From Sulfurovaceae bacterium (lineage in GTDB: Bacteria > Campylobacterota > Campylobacteria > Campylobacterales > Sulfurovaceae): a stretch of DNA of 9,566 nucleotides. The DNA lies in contig JAOZOG010000069.1 in the NCBI GenBank assembly GCA_029933395.1, positions 1-9,566 on the forward strand, in the 5' to 3' direction. This document shows, piece after piece, positions 1-6,096 of this stretch. The translations under genes and the position numbers were made by a program. The notes under the pieces are model-generated. The model did no database searches. It was not told the origin of the DNA and saw nothing but the letters and a program-made list of their open reading frames with translations. The first letter of the stretch is position 1. Every line of letters starts with the position of its first letter.

Positions 1-2
1 TT

Positions 3-494
3 CGAGTGCGACAACTTGGCTTCAATAGAAATATCACTATTTCCGTGCTCCTGATCACATTGTCTTCAAGCCTGCTCTTTCCAGGCAACACAAAAAATTT
101 CGATCCTGAGCCCTGGAAAAGTCTCTTTTTTTCAGACTATACGGCAATTAAAAAGAGTGAAGCATTTATAAGATATTTTGCCGAACATCGATCTGATTTT
201 GGGAACGTACTGTTCGATGAAGCCTGTTCGGCTCTCTTTGTCAAGCAGATGGGGAGTAGTGAATATGGGTACTTGAATGATTTTCCCGAGGAGCATAAGC
301 GCCTTGCCGATACCATTATCTTCTATGGAAATAAAAATTCCTTCAAAGTACCTATTCTCAAAAAAGCTGAAAAGATTATCGCACATAACGATTTGAATTA
401 TTTATATAGAGTCAAAGGTACAAATATTCTTCTTGCAACAAATCGGCTACTCCCCAAAACTCCCATTCTTTATGCGGACATAAATGGGTACTAA
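3..494 (+). CDS. C-terminal part of a membrane protein, possibly a GT-C glycosyltransferase (5' end outside the window)
   Basis: The reading frame is open to the left edge (codon 3-5 is Arg, followed by a GTG at 6-8), so the GTG is probably internal and the gene begins upstream. It ends with TAA at 492-494. The visible part starts with one hydrophobic segment (about residues 10-27, NITISVLLITLSSSLLF), followed by about 135 mostly soluble residues. A membrane segment followed by a terminal soluble domain is common in multi-spanning glycosyltransferases of the GT39/ArnT type, and the 823-residue protein at 7052-9523 has the same arrangement. That family assignment is inference from layout and polysaccharide context; I recognise no catalytic motif in this fragment. 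It converges with the minus-strand operon, with only 19 bases between the stop codons. Confidence 0.6.
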   Translation, partial: RVRQLGFNRNITISVLLITLSSSLLFPGNTKNFDPEPWKSLFFSDYTAIKKSEAFIRYFAEHRSDFGNVLFDEACSALFVKQMGSSEYGYLNDFPEEHKRLADTIIFYGNKNSFKVPILKKAEKIIAHNDLNYLYRVKGTNILLATNRLLPKTPILYADINGY

Positions 495-513
495 ATTTAA
501 CCGTTGGTTCTGA

Positions 514-1272
514 CTAGCGAGCCAATATCTTGTGATAATCAAAAAATGACTTCTGCACTGTATAGCCAAATGAGATATAGGTGTTAAGAATCCCCAGGTT
601 GGAAGCGGAGATCATCGTATCCATTCGTCTGACACCCTTGCTCTGCAGGTCTGTCATCAATGTTGAAAAGAAGTAGAGCGTCATCATCCCATAACCCTCT
701 TTACTGCCACCAAGAATAAGATCGACCTTGTTGTCTTCAAGTGTATAGAACTGAAAAGAGATCACTTCATCATTCTGCCGATAAACATAGACTTTTTTCC
801 CTTGCTCTATCAGATCAAGGATCCAATTGGCATAGCGTGCCCTGGACTTTTCGATATCAAGGAAGGGATCTTCGTGAAAACGACTGTAATTGAAACTGTG
901 ATAGGCGATATCTTGAAGCTGCTCGATATCCTCTTCATTGATCTGGTCATCGATTTCAAGGTCGTTGCGATAGATTTTGGAAAAGTCGATCTTTTTGATT
1001 TTGGTCAGCTTGATCTGCAGGGATGCTTCGGCGATATAGTAACCATTTTCGAAAAGTACCTTCTTGGCGACCTGATCATTCGAATCCTGCCGGAAATAGA
1101 CCAATGCATCACCCTCCAGGGTTTTCTCGAATTCGACAAGGAGCCGGTTGAGGTCTTCGGCATTTTGATATGCCACATCCATAATCTCTCTGGTATCCAT
1201 CCCGAAACTTTTTGCATCCCAGGGTGTATATCTATAGTTCAAATGTGAATCATTAATAGTGATCGTTTCCAT
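514..1272 (-). CDS. WecD-like GNAT-family sugar N-acyltransferase
   Basis: Predicted N-acyltransferase of a nucleotide-linked amino sugar. As in E. coli WecD (dTDP-Fuc4N acetyltransferase, 224 residues, recalled), it has a degenerate N-terminal half and a C-terminal GNAT half. Resemblances, numbered from the first of two Met: PWDAKSFGM (18-26), VLFENGYYIAEASLQI (73-88), YSRFHEDPF (130-138), YANWI (148-152) and an SNLGILNTYISFGY block (225-238). Y233 in the last block aligns with WecD Tyr208, the proposed general acid. The acyl-donor loop reads SKEGYG (191-196), lacking the usual Arg/Gln of R/QxxGxG. Two tandem ATGs exist. AAGGAG (1279-1284) lies 3 bases from the ATG at 1275 and 6 bases from the ATG at 1272, so I prefer 1272 (252 residues). 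The 1275 start would give an ATGA overlap with the ligase, the 1272 start a 1-base overlap. It is the last gene of the operon. WecE is encoded divergently nearby, so dTDP-Fuc4N is the likely acceptor; the acyl group is not determined by sequence. Confidence 0.8.
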   Translation of the reverse strand: METITINDSHLNYRYTPWDAKSFGMDTREIMDVAYQNAEDLNRLLVEFEKTLEGDALVYFRQDSNDQVAKKVLFENGYYIAEASLQIKLTKIKKIDFSKIYRNDLEIDDQINEEDIEQLQDIAYHSFNYSRFHEDPFLDIEKSRARYANWILDLIEQGKKVYVYRQNDEVISFQFYTLEDNKVDLILGGSKEGYGMMTLYFFSTLMTDLQSKGVRRMDTMISASNLGILNTYISFGYTVQKSFFDYHKILAR

Positions 1273-2633
1273 CATCTTCTCCTTATTTTTTTGAATCTGT
1301 CGCCAAAGTTCGTCTGATCGACAATTGTTATTTTGGTTGGTATTTTATAGGAATCAAGCTTATCTTTACAAAATCTCCTGATTGCCTTCTTGGCTTCGCG
1401 CTTGTCTATCTCTGTTTTGGGCACCACCTCTACGGCAACACTCTGCCCGGTGATCTGATTCTCTTCACCAAAAACCATCACATCACTAAACTCATCCATC
1501 TCAAGCAGGACGGACTCTACTTCGGAAGGAAGCACTTTTTCCCCTCCAACATTGATGATCTCTTTGTTTCTACCGATGATTTTGATATATCCATCTTCGC
1601 TTGTCTCTACAAGATCACCGGTCTTGAACCACCCATCCTCTGTGAAGCTCTCCATAGAAGCGTTAAGATAGCCCAGCACCTGCGTCTTGCTCTTTAGCCA
1701 GAGTTCACCGTCGATTACTTTGTGCTCCAGGTTGGGGTCATCAAATTTCATAAAAAGACTGTCATTCGATCGACTTGTCACTTTGATGGCATTGGTTTCA
1801 CTGGTACCGAACTTTTGCTGCAGCTCAATATTGGGGAAAATTTTTCTCAGTCTAAGCAGAAGAGACTCAGGCATTGGCTCTGCACCAAAAGCAATGATCT
1901 TCAAGGAACTCAGATCATATTTATGATGCAGACCACTCAGAAGCAACAGGTTCAAAAAAGTGGGTGAAGAGGGCAAAACATTAACGAGGTGTTTCTCTAT
2001 CAGCCTGCTTATCTCTTCAGGCTGCCTGGAGGCTGGGATCGTGATCGTTCCGCCGATCGAAAAGATCCTCAGCATCGTATCGATACCGCCGATATGATCA
2101 AAAGTCAGGAAGATCAGCGTATTGATCTCTTTTTGTTTTTTGCCTCTGTAGCCATCCATCAATCTATCAAGGTCATGTAGCATTGCCTTGGGTTTGCCGG
2201 TCGACCCACTGCTGAAGAGCACCAGTCCCGACTTTTTTTCAGAGACGAGCCTGCTGATATAATCATGCTTTTGACTGTCACCTTGAAATTGAAGTTTTCT
2301 GCCTCTGAACTCCCCATCTTCGGTCGTAAATATCCAATCCACTTCCGCACTCTCAATGCGGTTGGCAATCTCTTCGGGAGCGGTAGTGATGATGGGCACG
2401 ATAATATTTTGATTCTCTGCGAGAGCGAAAAAAAGTGCGATTGCTTCAAAGGTATAATCGGAATTGATCGCAACAACGGAGCCGCTCTTGATGCCGCTCT
2501 TCCCGATGATCTGAATGTAGTGATTGATACGCTTATAAAGGTCGGTATAACTGTATAGATTATCCCTGTAGATAATGGCTCTTCTGTCTGCCATCTCCAC
2601 AAAGCTGTCGATCATCCAACAGTGGTGCGCCAT
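1272..2633 (-). CDS. ANL-superfamily adenylate-forming acyl ligase (acyl-CoA/acyl-ACP synthetase type)
   Basis: Predicted to activate a carboxylic acid with ATP to an acyl-adenylate and load it onto a phosphopantetheine thiol. The neighbouring carrier protein is the likely acceptor. Visible core motifs in order: SSGSTGKPK phosphate-binding loop (141-149), DHIGG (179-183), GAEPMPES (250-257), FGTSET (275-280), GWFKTGDL (334-341) and the hinge/A8 block GRNKEIINVGGEKV (354-367). At 453 residues it is shorter than typical acyl-CoA synthetases (500-570), closer to DltA-sized enzymes. The C-terminal A10 region, which normally gives the catalytic Lys in a GKxxR context, reads NFGDRFKKIRRR at the extreme end; KKIRR probably supplies the lysine but the spacing is unusual. 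The start at 2631-2633 has only a GGAG 11 bases upstream (2645-2648), and the SDR stop codon ends 3 bases before it, so translational coupling is likely. The substrate cannot be read from sequence. Confidence 0.87.
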   Translation of the reverse strand: MAHHCWMIDSFVEMADRRAIIYRDNLYSYTDLYKRINHYIQIIGKSGIKSGSVVAINSDYTFEAIALFFALAENQNIIVPIITTAPEEIANRIESAEVDWIFTTEDGEFRGRKLQFQGDSQKHDYISRLVSEKKSGLVLFSSGSTGKPKAMLHDLDRLMDGYRGKKQKEINTLIFLTFDHIGGIDTMLRIFSIGGTITIPASRQPEEISRLIEKHLVNVLPSSPTFLNLLLLSGLHHKYDLSSLKIIAFGAEPMPESLLLRLRKIFPNIELQQKFGTSETNAIKVTSRSNDSLFMKFDDPNLEHKVIDGELWLKSKTQVLGYLNASMESFTEDGWFKTGDLVETSEDGYIKIIGRNKEIINVGGEKVLPSEVESVLLEMDEFSDVMVFGEENQITGQSVAVEVVPKTEIDKREAKKAIRRFCKDKLDSYKIPTKITIVDQTNFGDRFKKIRRR

Positions 2634-2636
2634 TGA

Positions 2637-3338
2637 TCAGCTGACTCCGCCGAGATAGATCACCTGTCCTGTGATAAAATTACTCTCTTCATCGATCAGA
2701 AAATCACACAGATGGGAGACATCTTTCATTTCACCGATCCGCTTGATCGATTGTTGATTGAGAATGCCCTCCAACTTCTCCTTGGGAACACGGTTGATCA
2801 TATCGGTCCAGACCGGGGTAGACCCGAGTGCATTGACCGTGATACCATACTCTGCCACCTCCTTGGCGGCAATTTGCGTGAGGTTTTCAACTGCTGCCTT
2901 GCTGGCTGCATACGCTGCCTCCCCTTCCCACTTCAGAGGTGTTGCGATACTGGCAAAATTGACGATACGGCCATACTTCTTTTTGAGCATTACTTTGGAC
3001 ACCTCTCTCAAAAACAGAAAAGTTCCAAAATAGTTGGCTTCCGTCGTCTCTTTGATCGTTTTGTATGGCGTCAGCAGGATATGATTCATCGAAGCGGCAC
3101 CGGCATTGTTGAGCAGGACATCTATCTTTTTGAACTCTTTTTTGACATCCCTGATCATAGAGATCACTGCCTTCTCATCAGCGACATCCAACATAAAGTG
3201 GCGATAGTTCGGGTCTTCGATACTCCCCTCTCCTCTACTGCAGCCAATTACAGTCAATCCTTTGCTCAGGTAATACTCGGCAAGGTATTTTCCTATACCC
3301 TTTCTGGTACCGGTGATGACCATAATTTCATTTTTCAC
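2637..3338 (-). CDS. short-chain dehydrogenase/reductase, FabG-like
   Basis: Classical SDR of 233 residues, predicted NAD(P)H-dependent oxidoreductase. The cofactor motif TGTRKGIG is at 9-16, NNAG at 77-80, and the catalytic tetrad is N102, S130, Y143 and K147 (YAASK). R35 after the second strand (CSR) and R12 in the glycine loop favour NADP(H), an inference from the family. The segment after the active site reads ALGSTPVWTDM where FabG-type enzymes have a Pro-Gly before xxTDM; the end FITGQVIYLGG is typical of FabG relatives. Its place between ACP and ligase genes suggests that it reduces a 3-oxoacyl group on the carrier, but it could instead act on the free acid or on a sugar. The start is GTG at 3336-3338, chosen because AAGGAG (3346-3351) lies 7 bases upstream; an internal ATG five codons later is less well placed. 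The gap to the ACP stop is 4 bases. Confidence 0.88.
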   Translation of the reverse strand: MKNEIMVITGTRKGIGKYLAEYYLSKGLTVIGCSRGEGSIEDPNYRHFMLDVADEKAVISMIRDVKKEFKKIDVLLNNAGAASMNHILLTPYKTIKETTEANYFGTFLFLREVSKVMLKKKYGRIVNFASIATPLKWEGEAAYAASKAAVENLTQIAAKEVAEYGITVNALGSTPVWTDMINRVPKEKLEGILNQQSIKRIGEMKDVSHLCDFLIDEESNFITGQVIYLGGVS

Positions 3339-3342
3339 CCGC

Positions 3343-3633
3343 CTACTCCTTGATCAACAATTCGATATACTCTGTCAAACTCTCGACGCTGCCGAAAGGG
3401 GACCGGTGCTGACTCATCGCTTTCTCATCCGCCAATGTTACTTCTTTGCCAAAGTCATCATGGATCGCTTCCTCCAGATCTGAAATCAATGATACCAGCG
3501 CCAGACTGTCGAGCGCTCCCTCTTCCCCGAATATCTTTGTCTCTTTGGTGGGGTTTTCCAGACTTTCGCTCTCTATATCATCGTTGAGGTCCTGGAGCGC
3601 TTCGATAATAATCGCCTCAATTTGATTCTTCAT
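3343..3633 (-). CDS. dedicated acyl carrier protein
   Basis: A 96-residue acidic protein with the carrier-protein attachment motif DSL (D42-S43-L44, in GALDSLALV). S43 is the expected 4'-phosphopantetheine site, so it should need a phosphopantetheinyl transferase encoded elsewhere. The surrounding helices (MKNQIEAIIIEALQDL at the N-terminus, LISDLEEAI after the Ser, SLTEYIELL at the end) fit a four-helix ACP. The start at 3631-3633 is preferred over an in-frame ATG 14 codons upstream, because the upstream one lies inside the predicted promoter -10 while this one follows AAGGA (3643-3647) at 9 bases and GAGGG (3637-3641) at 3 bases. It is the first gene of the operon, followed by the SDR, ligase and WecD-like acyltransferase. 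Its linkage to a sugar locus and the lack of ketosynthase or malonyl transferase genes argue for a specialised role rather than membrane fatty-acid synthesis. Confidence 0.88.
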   Translation of the reverse strand: MKNQIEAIIIEALQDLNDDIESESLENPTKETKIFGEEGALDSLALVSLISDLEEAIHDDFGKEVTLADEKAMSQHRSPFGSVESLTEYIELLIKE

Positions 3634-3665
3634 AATCCCTCTTCCTTTTGCAAACTTACTGTAAT

Positions 3666-3674
3666 AGTATACCA
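3666..3674 (-). promoter_or_regulatory. predicted extended -10 promoter of the acyl operon
   Basis: On the minus strand TGGTATACT combines the TGn extension with a 5/6 match to TATAAT. No good -35 lies at the usual distance (CGTCAA at 17 bases is poor), which is common for extended -10 promoters and in Campylobacterota. A start about 7 bases downstream, near 3659, would leave a leader of about 26 bases holding the ACP ribosome site. Confidence 0.6.
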
Positions 3675-3751
3675 TCTCAAACGTTTTATTGACGTTAATT
3701 CTTATAAGTCAAACTATTTCTCTTTTAATATTATCAAGATGCCCATTTTTA

Positions 3752-3780
3752 TTGCTTTATTATATATCAGATGATATTTT
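3752..3780 (+). promoter_or_regulatory. candidate distal promoter for the plus-strand operon
   Basis: TTGCTT (3752-3757) is separated by 17 bases from TATTTT (3775-3780), which is preceded by TGA giving a TGn extension. The boxes match consensus only 3/6 and 4/6, so this is a candidate. If used, the leader would be about 110 bases and would include the near-palindrome at 3793-3806. Confidence 0.3.
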
Positions 3781-3792
3781 GTCTCCCTGAAA

Positions 3793-3806
3793 CCCCGATA
3801 TCTGGG
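3793..3806. repeat. interrupted palindrome, possible operator
   Basis: CCCCGATATCTGGG is symmetric around GATATC except for one mismatched pair, giving CCC-x-GATATC-x-GGG. A second partial inverted repeat, CCGAT (3795-3799) with ATCGG (3807-3811), overlaps it. Its place between divergent promoters suits a regulator site, but no regulator gene is in the window. Confidence 0.3.
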
Positions 3807-3852
3807 ATCGGCTATCATAGTCTTTTTTCAGTTTGGCGGTGAAAATAACCGA

Positions 3853-3858
3853 TATACT
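3853..3858 (+). promoter_or_regulatory. candidate proximal -10 element for the plus-strand operon
   Basis: TATACT matches the -10 consensus at 5/6 and lies 40 bases before the wecF-like start codon, a sensible leader length. There is no TG extension and no -35 at 16-18 bases; the best nearby TTGGCG (3833-3838) is only 14 bases away. Confidence 0.35.
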
Positions 3859-3898
3859 TACGGTATTTGAAAATAGCAAGGAAAACGGATAAATACCG

Positions 3899-4963
3899 AT
3901 GCAAAAAAGCAAAATACTGCATATTTTTAATGATCAGAAGAAATTTTCTAAAGATTTTTTTGATTTTTTATTGAAACACAATTTTGATCTCTCCCGTCAC
4001 TCCCTCTTTCATTACGGAAAAAAAGACCCTTATTATGCCAAATTTGGTATGCCATACCTCTTCAGCAGTTATTTTTCTGTCTGGAAACACTTCAAACTTC
4101 TAAGGATGATGTTTGACAATGAGAAGATCATCGTTCACTCTCTGGCCTCACCCTGGCTTCTACTCTATCTCTTTTTTTTTCCAAGCCTCGGACAGAAAGT
4201 TCACTGGGCCATTTGGGGGAAAGATCTCTACTACTACAGGCTTTTGGAGAAAAAACACCTTCATCACCATATCTATGAATTTTTCAGGAAAAAAGTCTTC
4301 AAAATCATCGGAAATACACTGGTTTACGTCAAGGGAGACTATGAACTGGCTCAACAGTGGTACGGCGTCAAGGGCAAAAATTACGACTGCTTCATGTACC
4401 CCAGCAATCTTCACAAAGAAATTGACATAAAACCCAGGAAACACACTACAGTCAATATCCAAATAGGAAACTCTGCAGAGAAAAGCAATAATCATTTTGA
4501 TGTTTTTGACAGGCTGCTGAAATATAAAGAAGACAATATCCGAATCTTTGCTCCACTCTCCTATGGCGACCAGGAGTATGCCCGAAAGGTCATTGCAAAG
4601 GGCAAGGCACTCTTTGGTGAAAAGTTTGTCCCCTTGACGGAATTTATCCCCTACAATGAATACTTGGACTACCTGGGAACGATCGATATCGTCATCTTTG
4701 GACACCAAAGACAACAGGCGCTTGGCAACAGTATCATACTGCTTGGCCTGGGCAAAAAGGTCTATATGCGAAACGATATTACGACTTGGGAGTTTTTTCA
4801 CGATATAAGTGTAAAAGTGTATAATATTGAAAATATTGATCTAAGGCCGCTGGATGAGTTCACCAAAAGGCAAAACAGAGAGAACATTAAAGCCTACTTT
4901 TCCGAAGAGAGATTGGTGGCCCAGCTGAAGAAGCTGTTTGACAAGAAAGAAGAGGAAGAATGA
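3899..4963 (+). CDS. wecF: WecF-like TDP-Fuc4NAc:lipid II Fuc4NAc transferase (GT56 family)
   Basis: Predicted cytoplasmic-face glycosyltransferase that moves 4-acylamino-4,6-dideoxygalactose from its dTDP donor to a lipid-linked glycan. Length (354) is close to E. coli WecF (359, recalled). Corresponding blocks: HWAIWGKDLY (102-111; WecF HIWGADLY), IQIGNSAEKSNNH (187-199; WecF ILVGNSGDRSNEH) and RQQALGNSIILLGLGKKVY (271-289; WecF RQQGIGTLCLLIQAG). The N-terminus KILHIFNDQKKF is typical of the family. The start is the first ATG after an in-frame TAA at 3890-3892; the Shine-Dalgarno is poor (AAGGA 16 bases upstream), so initiation may be weak. It is the first gene of the plus-strand operon and overlaps wecE by 4 bases (ATGA). 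Specificity for the acetylated sugar is known only for the enterobacterial enzyme; the neighbouring acyl operon suggests that this one may accept a different N-acyl form. Confidence 0.88.
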   Translation: MQKSKILHIFNDQKKFSKDFFDFLLKHNFDLSRHSLFHYGKKDPYYAKFGMPYLFSSYFSVWKHFKLLRMMFDNEKIIVHSLASPWLLLYLFFFPSLGQKVHWAIWGKDLYYYRLLEKKHLHHHIYEFFRKKVFKIIGNTLVYVKGDYELAQQWYGVKGKNYDCFMYPSNLHKEIDIKPRKHTTVNIQIGNSAEKSNNHFDVFDRLLKYKEDNIRIFAPLSYGDQEYARKVIAKGKALFGEKFVPLTEFIPYNEYLDYLGTIDIVIFGHQRQQALGNSIILLGLGKKVYMRNDITTWEFFHDISVKVYNIENIDLRPLDEFTKRQNRENIKAYFSEERLVAQLKKLFDKKEEEE

Positions 4964-6096
4964 TCGACTTTAACAAACCACCGCTTGTGGGTAATGAAGA
5001 AAAATATGTGCTGGAATCTATCAAAAGTCCCAAGATATCAGGTGACGGGCAGTTCTCAAAACGCTGCCATCGATGGTTCGAAGAGCAATTGGGGTGCAAA
5101 AAAGCGCTACTGACAACCTCCTGCACCCATGCGCTTGAAATGGCAGCACTGCTGATCGATATTCAGGAGGGCGATGAAGTCATTATGCCATCTTATACAT
5201 TCGTCTCGACTGCCAACGCTTTCGCATTGCGAGGCGCCAAAATCGTTTTTGTCGATATCCGGCCCGATACGATGAATATCGACGAAACAAAGATAGAGGC
5301 AGCGATCACACCCAAAACCAAAGTGATCGTTCCGGTCCATTATGCCGGAGTCGGCTGTGAAATGGATACGATCATGGCACTGGCTGATAAATATCATCTC
5401 TTTGTCGTAGAAGATGCGGCCCAGGGAATGATGAGCAGCTACAAAGAAAAGCCCCTGGGAACGATAGGTGATTTTGGCACATTCAGTTTTCATGAAACCA
5501 AGAACTATACCAGCGGCGGAGAAGGCGGACTGCTTATCATCAACAATGAGCGTTTTACCGAGAGGGCGGAGATCATTCGTGAAAAAGGAACAAACCGAAG
5601 CGCATTTTTCAGAGGGATGGTCGACAAGTACTCCTGGGTCGATATCGGCAGCAGTTACCTGATGAACGATATGAGTGCCGCCTACCTCTGGGGGCAGCTG
5701 GTGGAAGCTGAAAAGATCAAAGAGAACAGACTGAAGAGCTGGAAGAATTACTATGAAGGATTGCAGGATCTGGCAGACAAAGGCTTGATAGAACTTCCTA
5801 TCATACCAGAGCACTGCGAACAGAACGGCCATATGTTCTATATCAAAGTCAAAGACCTGAAAGAGAGAACAGCACTGCTTGAATATCTCAACCAGCGTGA
5901 TATCGGAGCCGTTTTCCACTATATTCCGCTCCACTCCGCACCTGCCGGTCTGAAGCTCGGCAGATTCGAGGGAGAGGACCGATATACTACAGTCGAAAGC
6001 GAACGCCTGATCAGACTTCCGCTCTATTATGGTTTAAAACCTGCTGATCAGGAGTTTATCCTCCAATCGATCTACGACTTTTACAAGACAGCCTGA
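4960..6096 (+). CDS. wecE: dTDP-4-amino-4,6-dideoxygalactose transaminase
   Basis: PLP-dependent DegT/DnrJ/EryC1-family aminotransferase that converts dTDP-4-keto-6-deoxy-D-glucose to dTDP-Fuc4N, with glutamate as amino donor in the E. coli enzyme. It is near-colinear with E. coli WecE/RffA (376 residues, recalled; 378 here). Shared blocks include GDEVIMPSYTFVSTANAF (71-88), VDIRPDTMNIDET (98-110), VIVPVHYAGVGCEMDTIMAL (122-141), FVVEDAAQG (148-156), FSFHETKNYTSGGEGG (175-190) and the later REKGTNRSAFFRG, DIGSSYLM and VFHYIPLH. K181 in HETKN is the expected PLP-binding lysine, and D152 and Q155 the pyridine-ring contacts. The start ATG overlaps the stop of the wecF-like gene (ATGA), with AGAGGA just upstream. 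It is the best-conserved gene here and fixes the sugar as Fuc4N. dTDP-glucose synthase and 4,6-dehydratase are not in the window. Confidence 0.95.
   Translation: MIDFNKPPLVGNEEKYVLESIKSPKISGDGQFSKRCHRWFEEQLGCKKALLTTSCTHALEMAALLIDIQEGDEVIMPSYTFVSTANAFALRGAKIVFVDIRPDTMNIDETKIEAAITPKTKVIVPVHYAGVGCEMDTIMALADKYHLFVVEDAAQGMMSSYKEKPLGTIGDFGTFSFHETKNYTSGGEGGLLIINNERFTERAEIIREKGTNRSAFFRGMVDKYSWVDIGSSYLMNDMSAAYLWGQLVEAEKIKENRLKSWKNYYEGLQDLADKGLIELPIIPEHCEQNGHMFYIKVKDLKERTALLEYLNQRDIGAVFHYIPLHSAPAGLKLGRFEGEDRYTTVESERLIRLPLYYGLKPADQEFILQSIYDFYKTA

Larger units (their letters stand above)
3634..3898. other. divergent intergenic control region
   Basis: This 265-base region separates the two divergent operons and is AT-rich near 3700-3780. 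It holds the minus-strand extended -10 (3666-3674), two weaker plus-strand promoter candidates (3752-3780 and 3853-3858), a near-palindrome at 3793-3806 and a T-run at 3822-3828. I see no convincing ORF or structured RNA in it. Confidence 0.8.

Noticed and set aside
499..509. AACC-GTT-GGTT hairpin between the convergent genes as a terminator
   Set aside because: The stem is only four base pairs and no T-tract follows on either strand.
2712..3353. 213-codon open frame on the plus strand opposite the SDR gene
   Set aside because: The SDR on the other strand carries all expected motifs, and the antisense product resembles no known family and breaks the operon logic.
1272..3633. Part of the primary fatty-acid synthesis (fab) operon
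   Set aside because: No ketosynthase or malonyl transferase is present, and the genes are coupled to a sugar acyltransferase inside a polysaccharide locus.
3795..3828. CCGAT/ATCGG hairpin followed by TCTTTTTT as a terminator
   Set aside because: The stem is short, the T-run is about 10 bases away, and no plus-strand gene ends upstream of it; attenuation is possible but unsupported.
3835..3840. GGCGGT resembling the start of an ops/JUMPstart element upstream of a polysaccharide operon
   Set aside because: Only the first six bases match; the following bases (GAAAAT) do not fit, and the element would lie upstream of the proximal -10 candidate and so not be transcribed from it.
5107..5934. 275-codon open frame on the minus strand opposite wecE
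   Set aside because: WecE is colinear with a known enzyme; the antisense frame is a by-product of its codon use and encodes a Cys/His-scattered product without recognisable structure.
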